DNA of 64,000 nucleotides from Vespula vulgaris (GCF_905475345.1 NC_066609.1:2114501-2178500); one strand, 5' to 3'. Positions 8,890-20,824 are shown, numbered from the stretch's first letter. The notes: generated from the sequence alone by a model not told the origin. Translations and numbers: made by a program.

Positions 8890-9735
8890 TATTTCGTAAA
8901 TATTTACAAGAATTTTTATTTTCTTAAATGTAGATGAAAGTATTGCAGTAAATTAAGTAATTATTTAACAGCAATATTCTTGTTAGAAATTAATAAGATA
9001 TTAATGATTAGATTATATTGGTATAATAAGCTACGTATGTATTGTAATTGTGTCAAGTAACGTTAAAATTGTAGGATTGTTAATTATTTTTATGTCGTAG
9101 TTTTGAGTACGAGGAGTATGCCCATATTGACGAGATTAATTAATTAATTGTCTTTGTGATTAATTATTTACAACGGATTGTTTTAAGATCTACGTTTGTT
9201 CGGTCTCACGTTCGTTCGAAAAATATTATTTCAATATAAATCGATCCAACGTTATAAAAGTTTGGATTTTAGAAATGATGCGTTAGAGATATGAATATTA
9301 AAGGATTGGAAATATTGGAAAAATAAAATTGTTACGTGTATCACGTCATTATAAAAAACATACATATATATATCCTTGAAAATTTTATTCGTAACTAAAA
9401 TTTCTATCGAACTTTTTATTTCATCTTTGAATTGATCATTAAATCAATTATTTACTTGAATTATTAATGATTATTTATCATTCAATAAATGAATTCATCC
9501 GAATTACCTTGTTAATAAAAATCGAATGATGGTCCCTAATGATTAATTAAATAATAAAAAATGAATAATCATATCTATATTTATTAGAATAAAGTTTTCA
9601 TAGGATAGATCTTATTATAGAATATTATAGAATAAGAGAACGAATAATTACATTGAATAAAATTATTATACATATTCACCGTGATTATATTAAATATCGA
9701 GAATATAATATAATACTTTATCTATATTTTTCAAC
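8890..9735. other. AT-rich non-repetitive sequence, no gene seen
   Basis: One of the longer stretches without microsatellites. Stops are dense in all frames and nothing is recognised. Confidence 0.6.
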
Positions 9736-10006
9736 GGCGTGTGAAACGTTGTGGGGGCCCGGCCCACTTGACGATGATCCCGTTGGTAGATCGAATTAAA
9801 AGGAAGGAGATGGGCCAGTTAAGCCTCCGTTCCATGGACAGTAAGAAGAAGAAAGATAGAGAGATAGATAAAGAGAAAAAGAGAGAGAGAAAAAGAGAGA
9901 GAGAGAGAGAGAAGGGTTGTAAGGTAATAATATATTGTCATTGGATAACGTCTTGATGCCGCCTCTCCATGTAATATATTAAACGTTACACACGCGTGAA
10001 TATGCG

Positions 10007-10049
<43 letters not shown>

Positions 10050-10090
10050 GTCTCTCTCTCTCTGTCTCTGTATCTCTTTCTCTCTCATTT
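9736..10090. other. GC-richer island flanked by GA and CT tracts
   Basis: 9740-9850 contains GGGGGCCCGGCCC and reads openly in plus and minus frames. A plus frame with MIPLVDRIKRKEMGQL runs into the (GA)n at about 9875-9912. (CT)n/CTGT repeats follow at about 10013-10084. No strand or gene can be decided. Confidence 0.4.
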
Positions 10091-10170
10091 AGTTTCTCCT
10101 ACTTTGCAAAGCTCTGGTACGAACGATAATGCCTCTCATAAGTCAAAATGATGTATGTTTCTTCGTGTAC

Positions 10171-10190
10171 CTATATAAGGGGCCCCTTAT
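10171..10190 (+). promoter_or_regulatory. TATA-box-like site overlapping a 16-bp perfect palindrome
   Basis: CTATATAAGG carries a TATAWAAG-type core. From 10175 the DNA is a perfect 16-bp palindrome, ATAAGGGGCCCCTTAT. A clear initiator at the expected 25-30 bp downstream is not evident. Promoter function is inferred and weak. The palindrome is directly visible. Confidence 0.3.
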
Positions 10191-10214
10191 GGGTGCCCAG
10201 AACTCCAATACATA

Positions 10215-10800
10215 TCTATGTATATTTATATATATGTGTGTATATGTATGTATGTATGTATGTATGTATTTATATTTATATAGATGTGTATATATATATC
10301 ATGATATTCATCTTTAGATGGAAACCACTTTCGATACGTTGCTTTCCAAGTTATATTTTGTCATCTTAATAAAAAAAAAAAAAAAATAATAATAATAATA
10401 TATATTATATATTATATATGCAGTTACTTATATAAATTTAAAAAGTAATATCCCTGTGTCTATCATATCATAAAATACATAATGATAATAATTATAACAA
10501 GTAATAATCGATAATAACGATATTAGGAAATTCTAGAAAAATTCTTAACCATTTCCTGAATTTTTAAAAATATATTAATACATCACCATAACAACAACAA
10601 CAACAACAACTACAACTAACAAAAATACCTACGAATCCTACGAAATTATTTATATTATTATTACATAGATAGCCAGTTACACACATATAAAAAGTATTAT
10701 ATCCCTATACATACATACATACATACATTCATACATACATAAATACATACATACATACATCTTCTGCATATTAACATATGCATGTTGTTGTTTATCAAGT
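10215..10800. repeat. (TATG)n, A/AAT, (CAA)n and (ATAC)n microsatellites
   Basis: TATG repeats at about 10231-10270, an A run then AAT at about 10372-10402, CAA at about 10591-10611, and ATAC repeats at about 10708-10760. AT-rich DNA between them holds no recognised gene. Confidence 0.85.
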
Positions 10801-11034
10801 TACGAGTATCGTTATGGAGTATCGTCGTAGAGTGGGATAAATTTGTGGAAGGGATGATTCCAAGTGAGGAGAGGGGTTAAAAGGAGTTGGTTATAGTCGA
10901 AAGGTGGGAGATAGGGGGGTTGGGAGGAGAGAGTGCAGAGGTTGCTCGGATGACAATAGAAACGTAACTAGATCTAGAGCAAAGGAGAGAGAGAAAAAGG
11001 GTTGACGTCTGTGTTACATATACAAGGGGTTCGT
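10801..11034. other. G-rich plus-strand island
   Basis: Purine-skewed complex DNA (GGGATAAATTTGTGGAAGGG..., GGTGGGAGATAGGGGGG) without a supportable ORF. Confidence 0.5.
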
Positions 11035-11106
11035 TCGTTTATTCTATCGTTCTATCGTTCTATCGTTCTATCGTTCTATCCTTCGTTTCGTTTCGTTTCG
11101 TTTCGT
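11035..11106. repeat. Short minisatellite: ATCGTTCT x5 then TTTCG x4
   Basis: Octamer TTCTATCG repeats about five times, passing into four to five TTTCG pentamers. Confidence 0.9.
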
Positions 11107-11131
11107 ACGTATGGTCCTTCGTAGTACTTAC

Positions 11132-11207
11132 CTTCTTGGCGAAGGGCTACCCGTAAATCATCGGTTAACGCACTGTTTAGGCGGGGCGGTTTCACGGTGG
11201 GTACAGT
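11132..11207 (-). CDS. Exon-like 76-bp segment with strong donor (uncertain)
   Basis: On the minus strand CATCCATAG precedes an open frame (TVPTVKPPRLNSALTDDLRV, then ALRQE plus G of a split codon) and the segment ends AAGAAG|GTAAGT, an essentially perfect donor. The AG used coincides with an in-frame TAG, so the frame opens exactly at the proposed acceptor. The polypyrimidine tract is weak. Entry phase is 0 and exit phase is 1. The entry phase matches the exit phase of the segment at 18525-18597. Protein family unknown. About one perfect donor of this strength is expected by chance in a window this size. Confidence 0.25.
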
Positions 11208-11784
11208 CTATGGATGGGCTTTTTTTACACTAAATAATTCCACCATTCGCGCGTTATACTAGGGTGTCGATTCGAAAAAGCCGTTCTACCCTCTTCTCTC
11301 CCCTTATTCTCTCTATCCCCTCTCTTTTTTTATTTTTCTATCTATCTTTCTCTCTCTCTCTCTCTCTCTCTTTTTTTCTTTCATTTTCTTTTTTCCTCCC
11401 TTATATATATTTCTTCTCTTTTTTATTTAGAGATATCTCTGTCTGTTTTCGTTAAGGGCGACGAAATAAAATGTCTCTGTTCGACTGTCTGTTTATAATG
11501 ATAAAAGAAAAGGAACGAAGAATTTTTTTTATGTTCAGACTTCTTACCAAGGGAAAACAATGTTTTTCATTTCTTCGATGATCTGTACATATATTTTCTA
11601 CCTATATATATATATAAGTAGAAAAAAAAAAGAAATTTATAAAGATAAATAAAAGAAAGAAAGATAGAGAAAAAAGGAACATAAAAAATTAAAAGACGTT
11701 CCTATGATTGAGTAAAATATAAAAGAAAAAGAAAAAAAAGAAAAAACGTTTCACTTTTGTTCAATCACGATCAAAAAACCGCGC
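11208..11784. other. Complex sequence then CT and A-rich tracts
   Basis: 11208-11280 is complex. (CT)n lies at about 11349-11371 and A-rich DNA at about 11620-11750. No gene recognised. Confidence 0.55.
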
Positions 11785-11968
11785 GTATATTACAGTAAAC
11801 GCGCAGTAATAATAATAATCTGGGCTACGACCAAAGTTGAAATATTCTTTTTTTATTTTACAATTGTATACATTTTACATTTTCAAATTAATATTTTACA
11901 ATAATATATATTATAATAAACGCGCAGTAATAATAATCTGGGCAATTTAACCAAAGTTGAAATATTCG
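11785..11968. repeat. Diverged direct duplication, spacing about 122 bp
   Basis: AAACGCGCAGTAATAATAAT at about 11798 recurs at about 11920, each followed by CTGGGC and CCAAAGTTGAAATATTC. A TATATTA stretch precedes both. Confidence 0.85.
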
Positions 11969-12094
11969 TCTCTTCTTTGTTTTCTTTTACATTTCGTTTC
12001 TCCTTCGAGCAAAAATACATATGAGATCCATGGTGCGTTTGTCAGAGAGGCAATATCATTAACGCAACGCGAATTTCAACATAGCATTAGTCTT

Positions 12095-12337
12095 TTAGGT
12101 GAGTTGAAACGCGAGAGATGAAACGCGGGACCTTCTCGCGTTATTATAATCCGTCGCGTGATCGTGGTCGCGTTTTAACCGGGCGATTGGAGTGGTAGAA
12201 GTGGTGGGGGAAGGTTGAATCGGAGTGGGGGAAGATAAGGTAAGGTTAGGTGTGACGAGGTGAGGTGAAGTGGGGGAAAGAGAGAAGTGAGATGGTACTA
12301 GGCAAGCTGAGAGACCCAGTCCACGCGGAGGCGACAT
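12095..12337 (-). CDS. Possible 80-aa Ser/Thr/Pro-rich ORF (uncertain)
   Basis: Minus-strand ATG at 12337 with A at -3 (ATAAATATG). The peptide starts MSPPRGLGLSACLVPSHFSL, continues with Ser/Pro/Thr-rich sequence coded by degenerate GGGGGAAGRT-type DNA, and ends in a more ordinary part (RLKRDHDHATDYNNARRSR). No domain is visible. The G-skewed plus strand (GGTAAGGTTAGGTGTGACG) makes the Pro/Ser/Thr content compositional. It could be a CpG-containing promoter-like island instead. Confidence 0.15.
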   Translation of the reverse strand: MSPPRGLGLSACLVPSHFSLSPTSPHLVTPNLTLSSPTPIQPSPTTSTTPIARLKRDHDHATDYNNARRSRVSSLAFQLT

Positions 12338-12418
12338 ATTTATGGCTTGTTTTTAAATATTAAATGATACAAAGGTTCGCCGCCATGGTAGGAAGTAAAC
12401 CTTTTTCGTCCTATTTCT

Positions 12419-12841
12419 CTCTCTCTCTCTCTCTCTCTTTCTTTTTCTTTCTTTCTTTTTTCTTTCTTTCTTTTTTCTTTCTTTCTTTCTCTTTTTCTCT
12501 TTCTCGATAGAGACGTTGTATTAAATTCGTAAGGGTGAGACGAAGAGGACGAAAATGCCGTGGCGAATCTCGAACTAGAATTTATAGAGATGTAGGAGAG
12601 GGAAGGATAAAAAAGAAAAGAAAAAAAAAAGAAAAGATAGAAAAAGAAAAAATAAAAGGGACGAGAAAAGATTCTCGAGATTCGATCGAATACGTAGACG
12701 AACGCACGAAAGTGTACAACTCTACGCTTCGCTTCGGCCAATCATTTATTTTATTATGCCTATTATGTACGTATGTTTGTATATACGTACGTATGTATTT
12801 TTTTTCATTTTTCATTTTTTTTTTTTTTTTTTTTTTTTTTT
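12419..12841. repeat. CT/CTTT tract, A-rich tract and T27 run
   Basis: (CT)n and CTTT repeats at about 12417-12503, A-rich purine tract at about 12607-12657, and T-rich DNA ending in about 27 T at 12815-12841. The interval 12505-12600 is complex but unassigned. Confidence 0.8.
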
Positions 12842-13237
12842 AGGATCGTCACACTTCGTAATAAACGAGCCCGTCAAACGAAATGATCATAGAATCATAG
12901 TACAACTTTACTCGGTGGTCTTTCAATATCCCTGAATAAATTATTTCGTTTCTCTCTTTTTCTTCTCTCTTTTTTTTTTTCTTTTGTAATTTTAATTTGT
13001 ATTTTTTATAATCCCATTTTTTTTAATCATTCAATAAAATTGTACAGAGGAGAGTAACGTAAACGTTCATTCGTGAGAAATCGATATAATCGATACTTTT
13101 AAAAATTTCTTCAATGGTTCGTCCATATATTTTCTACTCATACATACATACATACATATATATATATATTTTATTTTTCTTTTAATAATAATTATATATG
13201 TAAGTAAAAAAGAAAAGAAACCGGTAAAGAAGAATAA

Positions 13238-13279
<42 letters not shown>

Positions 13280-13576
13280 AGAGACACACGAGTTCGAGGT
13301 AAGATAGTGATAAAAATAGAGATAAAGATAGAGATATGAAGCGAGGTATTATGGACTAACACAAAGTATAGAGAGTAAAAGGTGATATTTATTATGTCAG
13401 GCATAATATAACACAGAACGCGGAACGCGAAAGTAAAAGAAAAGAAAAAAAAAAAAAGAAAGAAAGAAAGAAAAAAAAAAGTAACGTTCTCTGCGTAACA
13501 TAGAGATGAGCCATCATTACTTGGTTGGTGTCCGGTGCCGCACATGTAAGCTAAAGAGAGATAGAGATAGATAAAG

Positions 13577-13615
<39 letters not shown>

Positions 13616-13716
13616 GGTGATCGTAATCCCACACTCGGAATACACGGATCGGATCACCGCCTTTACGTGGCACGAATCTACGATATGTATATGTATATAT
13701 GTATATATAAATATAT
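12842..13716. repeat. Microsatellite-rich non-coding DNA
   Basis: TACA/TA at about 13140-13170, GAAA repeats at about 13229-13277, A/GAAA at about 13438-13480 and (GA)n at about 13577-13610. A complex piece at 13485-13560 carries no supportable gene. Confidence 0.75.
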
Positions 13717-13881
13717 GTGTGTCTGTATATATGTATACGGATATGGATATGTACTTACTTACTTACTTACTTACATAGTTACACCGTGACTAGTAGCAAC
13801 CAGTCTCGTAATAATAGTCCGCAAATATCGGTATTGTCGACGTACACAAAAGTTCTACGATATACATACACTACGGTCACA

Positions 13882-14139
13882 ATGGTTATATGTCACTTTT
13901 CCTTTTTGAAATTTATAAGTTCGATTTGCGATACGGAATACTTACTAGTTTCGAAAGAAAATCGACACGGTGTTTGCGATATTTCAAAAATTCATAAGTC
14001 GATTAGATGCGTTGGAGCGTGTTCCTGTGTTTCTTTGTATATGTGTGTGTGTGTGTGTGTGTGTATGCTATGTTTTTTTTCTATATGTTTTTCATGTTCT
14101 TCCTTTGTCTTCAATATTCATTTTTTATTAATGAGTTGA
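13882..14139 (+). CDS. Possible 85-aa cysteine-containing ORF
   Basis: ATG at 13882 in strong context (CACAATGG). The frame is open from 13717 on, about 140 codons. The ATG peptide starts MVICHFSFLKFISSICDTEY, continues with charged sequence including KENRHGVCDISKIHKSIRC, then enters a (GT)n-coded Cys/Val repeat at 14042-14066 and a T-rich hydrophobic end. The first ~55 residues are non-repetitive. No family recognised. Running into a microsatellite is typical of chance frames. Confidence 0.2.
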   Translation: MVICHFSFLKFISSICDTEYLLVSKENRHGVCDISKIHKSIRCVGACSCVSLYMCVCVCVCMLCFFSICFSCSSFVFNIHFLLMS

Positions 14140-15310
14140 TTAGTTCGTCGAATTCGCTCGTGTGTTTATTTGTTTGTTAGTATCTTTATTTTCTTTCTTT
14201 TTCTTTTTTTTTTTTTTTTGATATTTTATTATTAATATTTCATTGGAGTGGTAAAGTAAATAAAGAGGAAAAAAAAACAAAGATGTGATCGATTAGAAAA
14301 CGACGAGATATCTAAGGTAGATAATAAATGATTAGATTTTTTATTCGAAATTCAATCGTTTTTGAAATTTGTTATGGATTAAGAAAAAAAATAAATAAGT
14401 AAATAAATAAAAATAAAAAGAAACGTTAGAAAGTAATACGATAGATCTAACGTTAATGATAATAATAATGATGATGATTATTATTATTATTATAATTACT
14501 ATTACTACTACCATTACTATTATTATTAATATTATCATCATCATCATTATTATTATTATTATTATTAACGTTAATTTACATAAAATCAGATTATCAATTA
14601 GATCGACAATTAGAAATACGATTGTTTAATTTTTAATTATTGTAATGAAGTGAGAGAGAGAGAGAGAGAGAGAGAATAGTAAAGATTAGAATAAAAGTTA
14701 GAAGAAAGAAGAGGAAATATGTCATACATTTGTATTTATGGATATCGTAAAATACATGTGCACGTATGTAGTAATATATATGTATGTGTGTACGTATGTG
14801 TATATATATTTATATTTATATATAGTCGATCGATATTTCCGGCTTTAAGAATGCTTGCGTTCTACGATGTAGAATTATTTCTAACGTTAGGTCGAAAGGT
14901 AACCGGGTGGTTCTAAACAAATGTGCTTTCTTTCACTTGGCTCTTTTGTCATGTCGTTTAATCGATATGTCTTGTAGAAAAGGTTCACGGTTACCGACAT
15001 AACTTATAAATAGTTAGAATAATAATCTAACTTTCTCTTTCTTTCTCTCTATTTTTCTCTCTCTTTTTTTCGTAAACTCGTCGATGTTTTCAAAATGATT
15101 TCTAACGAGGAAGGCTGCGATCTTATCAATTTATTTACTTAGAATTTAATCTAATCTTGTATATATTATATATATATATATATAAAAAATATACAAGATA
15201 TATAAATAATATTGTATATATAATACTATATATAATCATATATATAATATATATAACATATATATTATGTATATAATGTATATATTATATAATGATATAT
15301 ATATATATAG
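14140..15310. repeat. T-run, TTA/ATG/ATC repeats and AT-palindromic block
   Basis: T run at about 14201-14219, AAT/ATG/TTA/ATC repeats at about 14457-14572, (GA)n at about 14651-14674, and AT-only self-complementary DNA at about 15160-15310. 14700-15100 is otherwise complex without a recognised gene. Confidence 0.75.
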
Positions 15311-16080
15311 GATGATTAGAAAGATGTTAGATTTTAATTTTATTTATTAATTTTTATTAATTATTTTTTTTTTTTACTTTAATTATGAATTTTAATTATT
15401 AATTATTATTTCTTTTTTTGGCTCTTTTTAATCGATAAAATTTTATACTTCGTAATATTACAATTTATATTTAAAAAGATTTTGTTATCGTTGTTTCGTA
15501 AATGAAAAATATTTACTTAAAATAAACGAATGAATACACTTTGTATTGTTATGTACTAACATATAATAAAAAAGAAACAAATAAACAACACTCATCGAAA
15601 ATAAATGACAAAAAATTATGATATTGGAAGTATCGTCGATTAAATTTACATCATCGTTTACATCGATACGTTTACAAATAAAAAATATTTATGAATGAAT
15701 AATAATGAATGAAAATACGTACGAATGAATTTTCTGGTATCACCATTTAAACTCAATCTTATTATTACTTTCGAAACTGATGAATATATTTTTCGATTAA
15801 AAAATATCTGTTCGAGATGACGAAAAAGCAAATTAAAAAGACGAAATTATTTAAACAAACGATTTCGAAGAGACAAGAGAAAGAAGAAAAGCGTTTGTAA
15901 GCGTAAAAAAAAAAACAGAAGAAACTCAACATTTTTCGAAACTCTAACAAATTTTTCGATCGAACAAATTCGTGATAATCTTGATATCACAACATTGTAC
16001 GCCCATTTGTTGGACGATAAATATATAACCGTAATACAATGGGTGTTAGAATATACATGGTGGTCCCCTTTTGCTCGATC
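15311..16080. other. AT-rich sequence, nothing recognised
   Basis: Mostly unique AT-rich DNA with dense stops and no microsatellite of note. Confidence 0.6.
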
Positions 16081-16082
16081 GA

Positions 16083-16530
16083 AAAGGAAGAAAAAAAAGA
16101 ATGAAAGAAAAAAAAAAAGAAAAAAAAAGAAAGGAAGGAGGGGGAGGTTTTCGAGGGGGTGTTCTGCACGCGGGATATGTTACATTAAATCACACATATA
16201 CACACACACATACACGTACAAAATACATACATACGTACACGTGCAATTCGATAATACGATAGTGTTAGTTGTTGGCTAGGTACAAATAGGGATGATGTAT
16301 AATACATATGTACGTACGTGTAGTTTGATATAAGTGGGAGAAGGATAGAACGATGTTAACATAGAACGAGGGAGAGAGAAAGAGAGAGGAAGCTGTATAT
16401 ACATAGATATTGTTATATACATACATAAGTTCGAGTAGCAGATTGAGACAGATGGTATATGCGAAGTCAAAAGTTTCAAAATAAGGGCTTAGTTACAATA
16501 ACATTGTGGACCTAAAGAAAATTAGCTCGT
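16083..16530. repeat. A/GA-rich tract and CATA repeats
   Basis: GAAAAAAAAAGAATG-type purine tract at about 16083-16145, CACATACA repeats at about 16192-16240 and a purine tract near 16365-16390. The frame through the purine tract is Lys-rich low complexity. Confidence 0.7.
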
Positions 16531-16559
16531 GAATGGTTGGCCCTGTCGACACGATTATG

Positions 16560-16562
<3 letters not shown>

Positions 16563-16611
<49 letters not shown>

Positions 16612-16860
16612 TGTGTGTGTGTATGTATTTATGTATGTGTTCTCTATCTTCTAGTTATCTGTAGAGCGAGGTATTTGATTATAGTAATAGATGAATTCGA
16701 AAAATGTGTTTTCATGATTTTAATCGAAACTCTGTAAAAGTTATAATGTTGTGTTATTAGATTCTATATCATATTGTTAGATTATGTCTGTCTAATGAAA
16801 TCGTTCGATAATTTGACATTAGAAGTTATGTATGTATGTATGTATGTATGTATGTGTATA
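16563..16860. repeat. (TA)n/(TG)n and (TATG)n microsatellites
   Basis: (TA)n at about 16563-16608 passing into TG repeats, and (TATG)n at about 16828-16856. Confidence 0.9.
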
Positions 16861-17069
16861 ATGTGTGTATGTGTTCGTGTATGTGTGTATTTTAGTTTTA
16901 AAGAAGACACATGTGATATTAGTCGACGCAGTCATAGAACTTTTTATATTGATAATTATAAAAGAGACTAGAGGCTTTTCTGACTCTTAGGTTAGACGAT
17001 CGATAAACATAAAGTACGGAATCGTTTGATATACCAGTGTCTAATCACAAAGCTTTTGTTAGAATAGGT

Positions 17070-17215
17070 GAAGATGTATGTATATATGTATGTATGTATG
17101 TACATGTACATGTACATGTTTATACGTATGTATATATGTACATATGTATGTGTGTATTTGTATATATTTATAACATATGTATATATATGTATGTATGTAT
17201 GTACGAATGTATGTA
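17070..17215. repeat. TATG/ACATGT repeat block
   Basis: Includes four contiguous TACATG units at about 17099-17120, forming a self-complementary GTACATGTACATG array, and further TATG repeats to 17215. Confidence 0.85.
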
Positions 17216-18360
17216 ATCTTTGTGTGTAAAGAAAATCTTTCTAATTTATTATTACTGCATACGTAAGACCTAATCGTTAGAAATTTAGATATCGAACTGC
17301 ATGAAAAAAAAAAAAAAGAAAAAACAGAGAACGTTCATGTGAAATAAGAATTTTTTGTGAAAAGAGAAAGATGAGAGAGAGAGAGAGTGAAGCTTTTTTA
17401 TTTAATTAAAAAAAAAAATATATAGATTAATAGAAAAAAAAGAAGATGAAAGAAAAAAGAAAATAGATCGCGTCTATAAACTAAGTATAGTAAGTAAGAC
17501 TATATCGGAACTTTAGCCATTTCTTTATTTTAATTTTTTTCCCACGGGTGGAGAATATTCTAACGATAATGTTAGATATTTCTTCGAACGATAGATGTTG
17601 GTTTCAGGTTAGGTAATAACTTGAAAAAAAATATGCATATGTTTCTCATTGAAATATAATATATGTATATATATATATACACACAAGTGTGTGATATGTA
17701 TGTGTACGTATGCGTGTGTATGTATGTGTGTGTATGTATGTATGTGTGTAGTATAGTGAAGTATGTATGGCTTATAAGTCCAGTTGGAAGTATATTACAT
17801 ATAAGTATGGTAAATGTATGCCCGACTAAACACACCTGTCGTGTATAACCTATCATCTAATATTATGTTAAAGTCGTTGAGAGAAAAGAAAAGTTTGATA
17901 ACACGTATCAAACGTATAACGAGAGGCTTTCTTTCCTTCTCTCTTTCTTTTGCTTTCTTTTCCTTTTTTTTTCTAATTATACCTTATAGAATCTAATATT
18001 CCATTAAGATTCTAATAAACGTGCTTTTATTTGATATATGTTTTCATATATATATATTGTTTTTTTTTTTTCTTTGATTGAAATTAAAAATACACATAAT
18101 CATATATAATGTAAATATTAATAAGTTTGTGTATTCAATCATATAACTCAATCGTCTAAATATTTACATATATAATCAAAATGAATACAATTTCTTATTT
18201 AAATAGTTTTATTATAAAAAGTCGAATTGAGGAATAGATCGAACTGATATTGATTTTTGTGGATATCTATTTTATTTTATTTTATTTTTTCTTAATTACT
18301 TAAATTTTATTACTTTTGATGTTCTGAGATTGCACGAATGATTCGAGGGTGAAACTGCAT
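17216..18360. other. AT-rich non-coding DNA with TG/TATG block
   Basis: TA then TGTA/GTGT repeats at about 17664-17758 and scattered A and T runs. No gene recognised. Confidence 0.65.
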
Positions 18361-18361
18361 G

Positions 18362-18397
18362 TGTCTCGTATGTATTTATATATGTATTTATGTATGA

Positions 18398-18430
<33 letters not shown>

Positions 18431-18490
18431 TTATATATGTATGCATATATGACGTATATATGTATGTATGTATATATGTATGTATGTGTG
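18362..18490. repeat. (TATG)n-type microsatellite
   Basis: TATGTATG/TATATATG repeats. The minus strand reads as HTYIHTYIH peptide, which is repeat-driven. Confidence 0.9.
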
Positions 18491-18524
18491 ACACCCTTAC
18501 GGTGCACCGAATGAAATAGCTTAC

Positions 18525-18597
18525 CTCGTAATATCGAAACACATATAGGATACCCTGCTGTTGCGATCCCTTTTGTTGTGAATCACCATGGGATTTT
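18525..18597 (-). CDS. Exon-like 73-bp segment with good acceptor and donor
   Basis: On the minus strand TTTTCTCTCAACCAGGTTTTAG precursor sequence (pyrimidine-rich, AG at 18598-18599) gives an acceptor, and TACGAG|GTAAGC gives a strong donor. The segment codes KSHGDSQQKGSQQQGILYVF then RYYE, entering in phase 2 and leaving in phase 0. The frame is also open upstream to an ATG at 18650-18648 (MYCGLHRMANIFSQPGF...), so it could instead be a first coding exon. Entry phase equals the exit phase of the collagen-like segment at 20887, and exit phase equals the entry phase of 11132-11207. A second frame is open across the segment too, which weakens the case. Function unknown. Confidence 0.28.
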
Positions 18598-18650
18598 CTA
18601 AAACCTGGTTGAGAGAAAATATTTGCCATTCGATGTAGACCACAATACAT

Positions 18651-19240
18651 AGGTACTTATATACACACGATTGTCGTACCACTTATGCAAAGAAAAAGCA
18701 TTTATAGTTCGTGGATATGTACATATATGATTCTATGTGTTTTTAAATCTATAGATAAAGTTTGAGAACTATTTCGATATATACGTATGTATCTATATCT
18801 ATATATACACACATGCATATATATATATAAAATAGTTGCGAATGTTCGTTTTTTTCGTTTTTGTTTTTTCTAAAAACTAAAAATAAGAATGTGATATATC
18901 TACACATACGATATTAAATAAATATTAAATAATAATATTAATTTATATAAAATTGTATTTTTCTGTACAAATGATTGCCACAGAAAAAGTTTATTTTAAT
19001 ATAGATCTATCTAATATCTTATTAGATACGAGTTAAAAATTATTCTTTTATTCTATTAAAATAGAATTTAAGATTATAATATAAAAAAAAAACAATAGAT
19101 TTTAGTATATATATATATATATATAAAAAAATTTTTTTTATCCTTCACGCTTTCTTCGCGTCTTAAAAGAGAAAGTGCCGACGACAAAAAAAAGATCCTG
19201 ATAATCTCCAAATCTTATGGTTGGAAAGAACAGATAAAAA
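18651..19240. other. AT-rich sequence, nothing recognised
   Basis: Short TA tracts at about 18779-18830 and 19108-19125. Otherwise unremarkable. Confidence 0.6.
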
Positions 19241-19249
19241 AAAATGTAA

Positions 19250-19284
<35 letters not shown>

Positions 19285-19365
19285 AGAGATAAAAAAAAAG
19301 AAAAAATGAAGGATAATATTCTTGTTTAAAGAGTTCGCACGGCTTATCGGATATCGTCTAGGTGA

Positions 19366-19648
19366 GATTTTTACCCGAATCTAAAGATTTTCATCCCCCA
19401 CCTTCAACCCCTCGTATCTTTTTTTCTTCCCCCTTTGACGAAAGAGTTTCGAGTGAGAGATGAAAAAGGTGTGATCCATTGTGTGGGAGAAAGATCACGG
19501 ATGAAAGGTAGATCGGTGTTAAGAAACTATTGTGTCACGCGTAACACGCGTGTAGAAGCGCGTGGATTTGGAAACATGCGTGTAAAGATCCTTTCACGTC
19601 TTTGGATCTTTCGTATTTTATTCTTTTTTTTTTTTTTCTTTTTGTGTA

Positions 19649-19679
<31 letters not shown>

Positions 19680-19746
19680 TAAAGGAAAGGGCTGGAAAAG
19701 AAACGGAAGAGAATGTACTATCACTATGGATTCATTATTTGTAGTA

Positions 19747-19787
<41 letters not shown>

Positions 19788-19908
19788 TTTAATTTTAATA
19801 TATTATTTCTATTATATAATAATTTTTTCTTTTTTTTTTATACATTTTTTTTTCATAGGTATAATGAAATTATTGAGATTTAAATGTAATCGATATTTAA
19901 TACTCTAA
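19366..19908 (+). CDS. About 180-codon open frame, N-terminal third of ordinary composition
   Basis: Open from just after a TGA at 19363-19365 to TAA at 19906-19908. About the first 85 codons are non-repetitive and charged (for example EFRVRDEKGVIHCVGERSR and MKGRSVLRNYCVTRNTRVEA). The frame then crosses T-run, (GT)n and (TA)n repeats. The first ATG is at about 19501 (MKGRS). A TAG|GTGAGA string at 19359-19367 could serve as acceptor or donor, and another frame from 19362 is also open for about 33 codons. No family recognised. Read-through of three microsatellites suggests that at most the 5' part could be exon. Confidence 0.2.
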
Positions 19909-20061
19909 TATAATAAATATATATATATATATATAGGTGTAATTTTAATATATTATTTGTATTCTATAATAATTCTTTTTTTTATACATTTTTTTTCATA
20001 GGTATAATGAAATTATTGCGATTTAAATGTAATCGATATTTAATATTTTAATATAATAAAT
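19785..20061. repeat. 143-bp tandem duplication, two copies
   Basis: TTAATTTTAATATATTATTT...CATAGGTATAATGAAATTATTG and AATGTAATCGATATTTAATA occur in the same order twice, with landmarks 143 bp apart (about 19855 and 19998) and few differences. Confidence 0.9.
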
Positions 20062-20751
20062 AAATATATACATATGTGTATAAATAATAATAATAATCAA
20101 AAGGAAATAAATAACAAATAAAAAAACATATAAAGTAAATAGGTGTCGATCTTAATTGAAAATATTATCTGTACAAACTACATGAAAATTGTCGTGTCAG
20201 ATAATTCGTGTAAAACGAGAAGAACAAACAAATAAAGAAAACAAATAAAAAACATACACACACGTACGCACGTAGTAGATATCATAAAACGCGTAATTGA
20301 ATTATTACGAAACGTTCGATTAAAACCAGACGATCTAAAAAAAGACAAAAAAGAAAAAAGAAAACAAAAACAAGAAAAGAAAAAACAAAAAAAAAATAGA
20401 AAAGAAGAAGAAGAAGAAGAAAAAGAAATTATCGCTTGATTGATTTAAAAGAAAGAAAAAAAAAAAGAGAGAGAAAAAGAAATACAGATTAAATAATCAA
20501 ATCCTTAGTGGCCGTACGTGTTATTATTATTAACATTGAAAAATAACACGCGAAGATAACTCCTAAAACAAAAACGAACAATAATTTACACACATACGAT
20601 CCCACAAAATAGATTAATACGGTGCTGCGTAACGTTGTTTGATTTAATATTAAATGAAATGAAAATTATTAAATGAAAGTTATACGATCAATTACTCTCG
20701 TGTTAGCACCTATGTATTTACTCACGGATGGATTAACTGAATAACTGATTG
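20062..20751. other. A-rich and AT-rich non-coding DNA
   Basis: A-rich purine tracts at about 20335-20490. No gene recognised. Confidence 0.6.
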
Positions 20752-20824
20752 AATGAATGAACGAATGAACGAACGAACGAACGAACGAACGTACGAAGGA
20801 ATGACTGACTGACTGACTGATTGA
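20752..20824. repeat. (GAAC/GAAT)n and (TGAC)n tetranucleotide repeat
   Basis: AATGAACGAACG units followed by ACTGACTGACTG. Confidence 0.9.

Noticed and set aside
12231..12270. Interstitial telomeric TTAGG repeats
   Set aside because: Only isolated GGTTAGGT strings occur within degenerate G-rich DNA; there is no TTAGG array.
12340..12741. 133-codon minus frame with Arg/Glu and Ser-rich parts
   Set aside because: It crosses CT, CTTT and A-rich tracts and has no coherent non-repetitive region.
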